From assembly GCA_947471745.1 (NCBI GenBank), contig CANJKZ010001148.1, positions 193,501-257,500 on the forward strand: a DNA stretch of 64,000 nucleotides. The letters run 5' to 3'. Below are positions 54,862 to 64,000 of the stretch, piece by piece. This stretch comes from Closterium sp. Naga37s-1. Its lineage: Eukaryota; Streptophyta; Zygnematophyceae; Desmidiales; Closteriaceae. The first letter of the stretch is position 1; each line of letters starts with the position of its first letter. The position numbers and the translations under genes were made by a program. The notes under the pieces were generated by a model that searched no databases, was not told the DNA's origin, and worked only from the letters and a program-made list of their open reading frames with translations.

Positions 54862-57800
54862 ATGGATTCCAGATCCTCCCATCTGCTACCGCGCGTCGTC
54901 AATCCCAACCAGGGGACGAACGACTCATCAGGACACACATCAAACGTTAATTCTAACCGGTCAGCTGGTGAACCGTCACAAACGCCGCCTGTTGCAGTCG
55001 GCTATCCGGCGGTTTACCGTCGACCTGCTACTACAAGCTTGAACCCTCAAGTTCAGGAAGCACAGGATGCGCAGATGCAGGGATCAAAGCCACAGGTAGC
55101 GCAGGTGCAAGGATTAAGTGCTACTAGTACTATACCACCTGGAGCTGCTGCTTCTCAGTCATTAACTAAACAATCTTTACCTCTGAAGTCGATACTGCCT
55201 AAGCCCTTACTTCCAAGGTCTTTACCTCCCCAGTCATTACCTCCCCAGTCGCTTCCTCCCCAGTCGTTTGCTCCTCAGTATGGTCCTCCTCAGTCGTTTC
55301 CTCCTCAGTATGTTCTTCCTCAATACTTTCCGCCTCACTCGTTTCATCCTCAATATTACCCTCAACAACAGTCCTATTCTCATCCTGTATACTTCTCACC
55401 AACGCCAACTCCCGTATCAGCTACAGTGCTTTTTAACCGATCTGCACCCCATGCGTTTCAATCTGCCACTGGATCACACCCAAACCAAACTCCGAGCCAC
55501 AGTTATGGTGTGCATGCCGAACCTCAACTTTTTTCCGTACCTGGTGAACAAGCTCGGGCATCTGCTCCCACTCCTCTACCATCTTACTCTCCTGCTCCTA
55601 ATCTACCTACTCCCCCTACCTCTCAAGTCACCCCTTATCCTTACCCTTCGCCTCAGTCAGCCTGGCAAAATGCAGATTCCTTATCTGGTTACCAGGTGCA
55701 TCGCCAACCCCTCGCCAGTGTAGCATCGCATTCTTTTGCTCCCGCTTCTCATACGCCTGGTGCTGCAACAGCTTCGCATGCCTCAATCCTTGGTCCTTAC
55801 GCTCCCCCTCCTCACGCCCAAGCTGCTCCTGCTGCTCCTGCGGCTTCTCTCGCTGCTGCTCCTCCTGCTGTTTCTGTTTCTCCTGCTGTTGCTGCTGCTC
55901 CTGCTATTCCTGTTTCTCCTGCTGTTGCTGTTGATCCTGTTACTCCTGCTGCTCGTATTGCTCCTATTGCTCCTATTGCTCCTGCTGCTCCGTTTACTCC
56001 TGCGGCTCCTTTTGCTCCTGCTGCCCCTTTTGCTGCTGCTGCTGCCCCTTTTGCTCCTGCTGCCCCTGATGGCGGCGGTGGCTCCGGGCATGCTGCGTCG
56101 CTTTGTCACGAAGCCTGGCGGGAGCATGCTCAGGAAGGACCCGCGCACAGGCAGCAGCAGAACGGGCAGTTTGCGCAGCAAACGTGGGAGCACGGGCAGC
56201 AGCAGAACCGGCAGTTTGCGCAGCAAACGTGGGAGCACGGGCAGCAGCAGAACGGGCAGTTTGCGCAGCAAACGTGGGAGCACGGGCAGCAGCAAAACGG
56301 GCAGTTTGCGCAGCAAACGCACGAGTTTGGGCAGCAGCAGAACAGGCAGTTTGTGCAGCAAACGTGGGAGCACGGGCAGCAGCAAAACGGGCAGTTTGTG
56401 CAGCAAACGTGGGAGCACGTTCAGCAGCAGAACGGGCAGTTTGCGCAGCAAACGTGCGAGTTTGGGCAGCAGCAGAACGGGCAGTTTGCGCAGCAAATGC
56501 ATTATCTTGGGCAGCAGCAGAACGGGCAGTTTGCGCAGCAAACACACGAGTTTGGGCAGCAGCAGAACGGGCAGTTTGTGCAGCAAACGTTCGAGGATGC
56601 GCCTGAGAGGAGGGAACCGCGACCCAGGACGGTTCAGGCGTGGGACTGGGACGGTGTGGAGACGCGAGGGGCTGGGGGGCAGAGAGAGAGGGAGATCGAG
56701 GCGTGGAGGGAGGGTCTCTGGCGTGGCGAAGATGGGGATATGCCAGACGTGGGAGGAGGAGGCGAAGGGTTAATGGGGGATGGAGGAGTGGGGCGGGGCG
56801 GTGACGAGGGCGGAAGAGGAGGGAGAGAAGACGGGGGAATAGGAAGGGAGGCGGAAGAAGGAGGGGAAGAAGGAGAGGTTGAGGAACGAGGAAGAGAGGG
56901 AAGAGAGTATGGACGAAGAGGAGGAGGAGGAGGAGGGGGAGGAGGAGAGGAAGAGCAGGGAAGTGGATGTGCCCGGACTTCTGCGATTGGAAGAAAGGGG
57001 TACGCTGCAGCTTTAGCAGCAGGCGGAGTGCCCTCGTCAGCAACAGCTGGAGTGACGTCAGGAGCAGGAGAAGCTGCAAGCACAGCCAGAGCAGCAGCTG
57101 GAGGCAAGAAGAAGAAGAAAAAGAAGAAAAACGGTGGTGATGGGGGGGGTGGAGCTGTAATGCGATTGCAGCAGGCTGTGAAGGCTGAGCCAGAAGAAGG
57201 GGAGCGAGTCCCATGCCCTTCTGGTATGCCGTCGAATGATGACCTTTGCCCTGTCAGCGTTTCGCCTGGTAACAGTCTGCGTGGTAACATCTCGCATGCG
57301 CTGTCAGGCGGAAATCTTCCTGACTGGGATGCTGCAGGAAACGGGGTTGGAGGAAGGAGAGTTGCGAGCCATGGGGACTTCCAGACGGAAACAAGGGGGG
57401 TGGAGTTGCCTGGCACGGTGGTTAATGGCTGGCCTGGTCACCCTTCGCCTGTTGCAGCGAACGCCATCCAGAGAAGGAGAGTTGTGAGCTATGGGGACAT
57501 TGAGGCGGAAACAAGGGGGGAGGAGGTGCCTGGCATGGTGGTTAGTGGTTGGCCTGATCACCCTTCGCCTGTTGCAGCAAACGCCATCCAGAGAAGGAGA
57601 GTTGTGAGCTATGGGGACATTGAGGCGGAAACAAGGGGGGAGGAGGTGCCTGGCATGGTGGTTAGTGGTTGGCCTGATCACCCTTCGCCTGTTGCAGCAA
57701 ACGCCATCCAGAGAAGGAGAGTTGTGAGCTATGGGGACATTGAGGCGGGAACAAGGGGGGAGGAGGTGCCTGGCTTGGTGGGCAACATTTGGCCTGGTCA

Positions 57801-60800
57801 ACCTTCGCCTGCTGCAGCGAACGGCTTTCAGAGAAGGAGAGTTGTGAGCTATGCTGATGTTGGCATGGATGAAAGGGAGGATGCTTCTGGTTTACCTGCT
57901 AATGCTGACCTTTTTCCTTCTGCTGCTGCTGCTGCCGTTGCTCCTCCTGCTGCAGCTGCTGCTACTCGTGCTGCTGCTCCTGCTGCTGCTGGTGCTGCTG
58001 TCTATGCTGACAACCTGACACCCATAGCATCACGAGGCGGCATTGCAGCATTCACTGCTAGTGCTGCTGACCATGCTCCTTCTGCTGCTGCTCCTGATGC
58101 TGCTCCTTCTGTTGCTCCTGCTGCTGCTCCCGCTGCTGCTTTTCGTGGGAGCAGTGTGACACCCATACCTTCACGAATTGCCGTTCCATCGTCAATCGGT
58201 AGTGCTGCTGCTGTTCCTCCTCCTCCTCCTGCTGCTGCTGCTGCTGGTGCTCCTTCTGCTGCTGCTGCTGCGGCCATCAGTTTGGCACCCATACCATCAC
58301 AACTTCCCATGCCATCAACTGCCAATGCTGACCATACTCCTACACATCGCCCCTCAGCCACTCTCGCTGCCGCGCATCGCCCGACAGCCACTCTTTCTGC
58401 CCCACGTCGCCCCCTAACCAGTCTCTCTGCCCTGCTTCGGAGATTCTTAGGAGACGAAGTGGCTGCAAAGCCAATTCAGGAGCCGGCGGTGGGGAAGAGA
58501 AGGGCTTTGGAGTTGACTCGCGAGTCAGACCCACGTGAAGCAGCTGCTGGGTCCAAGTCAGGGCAAGGTGAAGGGGCAGGTGCAGGTGAAACAGCGGAGG
58601 GATCGGGTCACGTGCCTGTGGGCCGTGAAGAGACGGCTGAGTTGGAGGAAGGGGAGATTGGAGGAGAGGAGGGGGAGGTTGGAGGAGAGGAGGAGGAGGT
58701 TGGGGAGGAGCAGGGCGAGGAGAACTTGAGGCGGGTGAATCAAACAGAGGTGAGGGGAAGAGGTGGAGAGGGTGAGGAATTGAGGAGGCGAGCAGTGGTA
58801 GCGACAGAGGGGCGAGAAAGTGGTGGGGAGTGTGAGGAAGTGAGGAGAGGAGAGGAAGATGCGCAGGTGCTGGGTGTTTTGGGGGAGAATAAAGAGGTGA
58901 GGAGAGGAGCGGATGGGGATGTGAGGAGAAGAGGTGAGCCCGAGGGAGTGCAGTGCCGAGGGGCTGAGGAGATAAGAAGCAGTGAGGTGCAAGAGAAGGA
59001 CGTGGAAGGGTTTGATGGGTTGGGAAAGGGTGCTGGCAGGGCGAGTGGCGGAGCGGTGGTAGCTGGTGCTGTAGAGGAGATGTTGAGACCGATTAATGAG
59101 AGGGGTGTAAAAGGTGATGATGGGGCGGAAAAGGGTGATGGGAGGGCGAGAGGTCGAGTGAGCCGAGAGGTGGTAGCTGGTGCCGGAGAGGAGAGGTTGA
59201 GACAGACTGCTGATGAGACGTCTCTTGGGGAGGAGATGCAGAAGCTGCAGCAGGAGGGGAAGGAGAAGCGAGATGAGGGGAGAAGAAGTGACCGTGTGGG
59301 AGTAGCTGGTGCTGGTGAGGAGAGGATAAGACAGATTGCTGATGAGGCGGCTCTTGGGGAACCGAGGGGAGACGAGAGGCAGAGGTGGCATGGGCAAGGC
59401 TCAAATGGGCTGGTTAGTAGGAGCACAAGGGACGGAGGGAGGAGCTCGTATGACGGTGGAAGAGGTGGGGAAGGAAGAGTGGGGAGAGGAGGAGAAGGAA
59501 GAGAGGGGAGAGGAGACGAAGGAAGAGAGGGGAGAGGAGAAGAAGGAAGAGAGGGGAGAGGGGAAGCAGGAAGAGAGGGGAGAGGAGAAGAAGGAAGAGA
59601 GGGGAGAGGAAGAGAAGGAAGAGAGAGGAAAGGAGTAGTAGGAAGATTGGGGAGAGGAGGAGGAGAAGGGAGAGAGGGAAGAGGAGGAGGAGAAGGAAGA
59701 GAGAGTAGGGTTCGAGGAGAAGGAAGTGCGGGGAGAAAAGCAGGAGGTCGGAGGGTTGCCAGCAGCAGTAGAAGCAGAAGTAGCAGCAGGAGGAGGGGCA
59801 GGAGTAGGAGCAGAGGCAGGAGCGATAGAACCAGAAGGAGAAGGAGAAGCGGGAGCAGTGGCAGAGGCAGCAGCAGCAGCAGCAAGAGCGGGAGAGGAAG
59901 CAGCAGCAGAAGCAGCAGGAGGAGCAGGATCAGGAGCAGCAGCCAATCAAGTGACGGCCACAGAAGAAGCAGGAGCAGGGGTGAGAAAGGCGAGAGGGTT
60001 AGGAGAAGGGAGAAACGTGATGAAGACAGCGGTAGCAGCAGTAGAAACAGCAGCAGTAGAAGCAGCAGCAGCAGGAGACTGTACAGTCATAGCAATAGCA
60101 GCGGAAGTAGCAGGAGAAGCAGCAGAAGCTCTGACAGGAGCAGGAGCAAGAGCAAGGGTAGGAGCAGAAGCAGCAGTGATGAAAGTCGAAGTGTTAACTC
60201 GAGCACAGACCATAATAGAGGAAGGAGCGGCAATGACAACAGGAGCAGAAGCAGTGTTAGGGAAAGCAGCGATAGGAGAAGCAGCGGTAGGAGCCGAAGC
60301 AAGAGTGGGGGAAAGAGTGGCAGCAGTGAGACACTGAGCAGGGCGAAGAGGAGTGGCAGCGGAGGGGGAAGAGGAAGGAGCAGCAGAAAGAGAGACAGCA
60401 TCCGAGGCAGTGAGAGAAGAAGAAGCAGTAGTGGTGGCAGAGAGAGTAGTAGCAGTGGGACACACACCACCAGTGATAGAAAAAGACAGACCTTTAGGAA
60501 GAGGGGTGGTGGAGACAGAAGCAGGGGCAAGGAAAGGAGTAGAAGTAGCAGTGGTGATAGGGAGAGGATTAGCAGCAGGCCTTGCACCAAAGGACGGACT
60601 TTTAGGAAGAGTGATGGTGGAGACAGAAGCAGGGGTAAGGAGATGAGTGCGAGTACTAGTGGTAGTAGTGGCAGGAGGTATAGCCGGGACAGCAGCAGCA
60701 GCAGCAGAAGCAGAAGCAGAAGCAGCAGAAACAGAAGCAGCAGCTGCAGCAGTAGAACCAGCAGCAGTAGGAGGAGCAGGAGTAGCAGCAGGAGCATGGA

Positions 60801-62463
60801 AAGGAGCAAGAGGAGGAGCAGCAGAAGAGGCGAGAGGAGGAGTAAAGGAACGAGTGCTACAAGTAGTAGCTACAGAAGCAGCAGCAGCAGCAGCAGCAGG
60901 AGCAGGAGCAGGAGCAGCAGTAGGATTAGAGGCAGCAAGAGTGGAAGGAGCAGCAGCAGCAGCAGTAGGAGCAGGAGCAGCAGCCGGAGCGGCAGGAGGA
61001 GCAAAGAGGAGCTGATTTCGAAAAAAGGAAAGGCTTTGAAGCTTCCTCGTGCAGAATCTTCTGGCATGGACAGGACGGGAGGGGCTTCACGAGAGGAGAG
61101 TGGATCTGGGAGGAGGACGAGGAAGGAGGGGAGAGGGAGAGCTGGAGACAGCGAGGAGAGGAGATGTGAGAAGGTCGTGGGGGAAGGAGGGAGAGATGGA
61201 GGCAGTGAGGGGAGGAGGAGTGAGAAAGTGGTGGAGGGAGGAGGGAGAGATGGAAGCAGTGAGGAGAAGAGGAGTGAGAAGGTGATGCCGCCTTCCGAAG
61301 CTGTTCCTCTCGTGTGTCCTGCCGCTGATAGTGATACTGCCGCACCTCCTAATGTTGTTGCTGCTGCTGATGCCGTCGCTGCTGATGTTGTAGCTCCTGC
61401 TGCTGCTACTGCTGTTGCAGCTGCTCATGCCGATGCTGATGTGGATCGTGCTGCCTCTGGCGCAGATGCTGACGTGCAGCCAGAAAATCCGCCACAGCCC
61501 GAGAGGCAAGCACAGCCGGACAGCCGGTTGCAATCGGAAAGTCAATTGCAATCTGAGAGTCTGTTACAGCCGGAGGGCCCGTTACAGCTACAGCCGGAGG
61601 GCCTGTTACAGCTACAGCCGGAGGGCCTGTTACAGCTACAGCCGGAGGGCCTGCTACAGCTACAGTCGGAGGGCCTGCTACAGCTACAGCCGGAGGGCCT
61701 GCTACAGCCTGCTGCCCCTGAACCTGCGAAGCCCACATTTCAGGAGCAGAAGAAGCCTGTAACCTTCAAGCTCGTTTCCTCTAAAAAGTCGGCTGGTAAA
61801 GATGGGGGGAAACGAGCTGGGGGTGGATTGGAGAAGGCAGGGATTCCGAAGGGGCTGGAGGGTCTGTTTGTGATGCACAGAAAGCCTGTGTCGTTCAAGG
61901 CACAGCCTGCTGCTGCTGCTGCTGCTGTGAGCGGTGGCGGTGTTGCTGCTGCTGCCAGAGCTGCTGTTGCTGCTGCTGTGAGCGGTGGTGGTATTGCTGC
62001 TGGTGGTGGTGCTGCTGCATCTACTGCTGCTGCTTCTGCTGCTGCTGGCCGTGTTGCTGCTGCTGGCCGTGTTGCTGCTGTTAGCGGTGGTGGTGCTGGT
62101 GATGCCACTGGTGATGCTGCTGGCGTTTCTGTCAGTTCTGATGCTGCTGGTTCTGATGGTGCTGCTCCTGCTGCTCCGGCTGTTGATGCCGATGGTGGTT
62201 TAGCCTCCGATGCTGTTGCTCCAAGTGCAGCTGGTGCTGCTACTGCTGCCAATGGTGCTGTTGAGTCAGCTATTGCGGCTCATGCTACTGCTAAGGGCAG
62301 TGGTGCTCCTGGTGCTGCTCCTGCTGCTGCTCCTGCTGATGTCGATGGTGGTTCAGCTGCTGCTGCTGGTGGTGCTGTTGAGTCAGCTACTGCGGCTCAT
62401 GCTACTGCTAAGAGCAGTGGTGCGCCTGGTGCGTCTCCTGCTGCTGATGTCGATGGTGGCTCA

Positions 62464-62494
<31 letters not shown>

Positions 62495-64000
62495 ATGGCG
62501 CTGGTGCGAGTGCTGTTACCATTGGCGCTGAAGCCGCTGGTTGTGTTGGTGTTGATCGTGCTGCTGTGTCAGCGGCAGCTACTGCGATGGGCACTGGTGC
62601 CGCTGGGTCACCTGCTGCTATTGCTGCTACTGCGACTGGCGCTGGTGTCACTGGTGCTGATGCTGCTGGTGCTGCAACTGCTGCCACTGCGACGGGCGCA
62701 GGTGCCACTGGTGCTGATGCTGCCGATGCCGCTGCGACTGCTGCGACTGCTGCTACTGCGATGGGCACCGGTGCCACTGCCGAATCCAAATCTCTGCGGA
62801 AGTCTCGGTGGTCTCCTGTGCCCCCTACACCTGCTCCTACTGCTGCTAATGCACCATCTGCTGTTCCCACCGATGCTCCTCCTGCCCTTCACGTACCACC
62901 TGTCCCTGCGCCTGCCTCTGCGCCTGCCTCTGCTCATGCCGCGCACCTGGCGTTTGTCCCTCCGTCGGTGATGCGGAGGAAGCAAGCCAATGCTGCAGCG
63001 GTAGTCAAGGGGACTGGCTCAGGGGGTGCAGCGGCAGCAGTGGAGGGGGCAGTGGGTAAGGGGATTGGGCAAGGGGTTGTAGCGGCAGCAGTGGAGGGGG
63101 CAGTGGGTAAGGGGACTGGGAGTCAAGGGAAGTCTGTAGCAGGAGAGGAGAGGCAAAAAACGGCTGTAGCAGGGGGGGAGAGTCAACAGAAGGCTGTAGC
63201 AGCGGAGGAGAGTCAACAAAAGGCTGTAGCAGCGGAGGAGAGTCAACAGAAGGCTGTAGCAGGAGAGGAGAGGCAACAAACAGCTGTAGCAGCGGAGGAA
63301 GAGAGTCAAGGGAAGGCTGTAGCCGGGGAGGAGAATCAGCCACAGTTTGTAGCAGCGAAGGAGAGTCAACTCAAGTCTGCAGCAGCAGCGGAGGGGATCC
63401 AACAGAAGTCTATAGCAGGGGAGGGGATTCAACGAGAGGGTGTAGTTGAGGAGGAGAGTCAGCAAAAGGCTGTCGCAGGAGAGGAGAGTGAACGGATTGT
63501 TTCAGCTGTCGAAGGGACGGAGCGAGCAAGTTTAGCAGAAGAGACTGAGCGAGCAACTGTAGCAGAAGACATGAGTCAACGCAAGTCTTCAGTTGGCAAG
63601 GGGGCAAAGCAAGCAACTGTAGCAGAGAAATCAAGTCAACGCAAGTCTTTAGTGGTCAAAGGGCCGAAGCAAGGGATAGGTGCAGCAGACACGAGGAAAC
63701 ACAAGACGATAGTCCTCAAGAAAACCCAGCTCAAGATCTTGGCACCGAGGGAAACCGCAGGGACAAAAGCATCGATCGGTGGTGCGGATAAGAGCGCTGC
63801 TGCTGCTGCTGCTGCTTCTGCTGCTTCTGGGAATGAAAACAGTGGGGACGGTGGCAGCGGAAGTCATGGCGTTGGCGGTGGTGTCTATGGCACGAGCGGT
63901 GGTGGTGGTGTTGAGGGGCCTAGTTCGATTCGCTATAAGAACGTTGCAGCTTTAGGGGCGAAGGTGGGGGGTGACAGTATCGAGAGGGTGATGCGGCAGG
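54862..64000 (+). CDS. Giant low-complexity protein with Q/N-rich repeats and RS domain, 3'-partial
   Basis: A single open frame from ATG at 54862 runs to the window end, 3046 codons with no stop. Regions in order, residues approximate: Pro/Gln/Tyr-rich 100-200 (SLPPQSLPPQS, FPPQYVLPQYF); Ala/Pro 290-410; ten or so 15-residue repeats (GQQQNGQFAQQTWEH) 427-577; Gly/Glu-rich; a run of eight Lys near 752; four 40-residue repeats (AIQRRRVVSYGDIEAETRG) 830-997; Glu/Arg-rich 1200-1600; a long RS domain (SRSRSSS, RRSRSR) 1630-2050; 8-residue repeats (LLQLQPEG) 2232-2285; Ala-rich from GCT runs 2340-2640; EESQQKAVA repeats 2750-2880. I recognise no globular domain. The mix of prion-like Gln/Asn repeats and RS dipeptides resembles nuclear-speckle scaffolds such as SRRM2-type proteins, but this is analogy, not homology. 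The start may be further upstream if there is a 5' exon. Confidence 0.72.
56140..56595 (+). repeat. 45-bp in-frame coding repeats (Q/N-rich)
   Basis: About ten units encode GQQQNGQFAQQTWEH with variants (TREFGQ, TCEFG, MHYLG). Unit length is a multiple of three and changes are mostly conservative, consistent with translation in this frame. The other two + frames are also open here as a by-product. Confidence 0.9.
57350..57850 (+). repeat. 120-bp in-frame coding repeats
   Basis: Four units of 40 codons centred on RRRVVSYGDIEAETRG, with starts of GTTGTGAGCTATGGGGACAT at 57481, 57601 and 57721 and a diverged first and last copy. The middle two are almost identical, so the expansion is recent. 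Confidence 0.92.

Noticed and set aside
58514-58527. Palindrome TGACTCGCGAGTCA in the giant reading frame
   Set aside because: It resembles the junction palindrome only in part, lies in coding sequence, and has no flanking direct duplication, so I did not count it.
55736-62971. Long open frames in other phases and on the - strand, rich in Leu, Ala or Ser, inside the giant gene
   Set aside because: They are shadows of GCT, AGC and GAGGAA-type repeats. The frame starting at 54862 alone is open throughout and contains coherent repeats.
1-64000. tRNA genes
   Set aside because: I scanned by eye for a GTTCGAAT-type T-loop with matching arms and found none, but this is not an exhaustive search.

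Overview
This window is nuclear DNA of a eukaryote, most likely a streptophyte (the charophyte-alga or bryophyte side of the plant lineage). The evidence is many short GT-AG introns with pyrimidine-rich acceptors, a plant-type single-polypeptide FGAM synthase, an RSZ22-type SR splicing factor with one zinc knuckle, a DUF642 cell-wall protein and a secreted LRR protein. The genus cannot be fixed from sequence; a zygnematophyte such as Closterium is a guess from base composition and repeat style only. No tRNA, rRNA, CRISPR array or transposase gene was seen.

Layout. (1) 1-21949, + strand: the last 18 exons (about 1073 residues) of FGAM synthase (PUR4, de novo purine synthesis), whose 5' end lies left of the window. 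The introns are filled with more than 50 partial copies of the neighbouring exons, usually still carrying splice sites, with a 5.7-kb array of a 15-bp exon-end/donor unit and ten 115-bp units each holding a 41-nt pseudo-exon. (2) 23690-24757, - strand: RSZ22-like SR protein, 4 coding exons plus a 5'-UTR intron. (3) 25413-28221, - strand: secreted LRR protein with a Cys-rich, EGF-like tail. (4) 30994-32000, 33423-35666 and about 51288-53994, + strand: three paralogues of a six-cysteine secreted protein family that I do not recognise. (5) 38140-39737, + strand: DUF642 domain followed by a PAN/Apple-like module. (6) 40578-41378, - strand: unknown 215-residue protein. (7) 43217-48531, + strand: flavin-reductase-like FMN-binding protein with an N-terminal hydrophobic segment; a 17-bp minisatellite fills one intron. 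(8) 54862 to beyond 64000, + strand: one uninterrupted reading frame of more than 3000 codons for a low-complexity protein with Gln/Asn-rich repeats and a long RS domain.

The most unusual signal is structural. Exon fragments with their splice sites are copied in tandem into adjoining introns in at least four genes. A short palindrome centred on GAGTCGACTC (one variant GAGACGTCTC) sits between the two copies of a duplicated segment at every one of the five places where I found it. This may be the footprint of a specific duplication process, or it may be an assembly artefact; the tests are given below. Several products (LRR protein, DUF642-PAN protein, six-Cys family) carry signal peptides and are expected at the cell surface or wall, but the neighbourhood gives no sign of a shared pathway.
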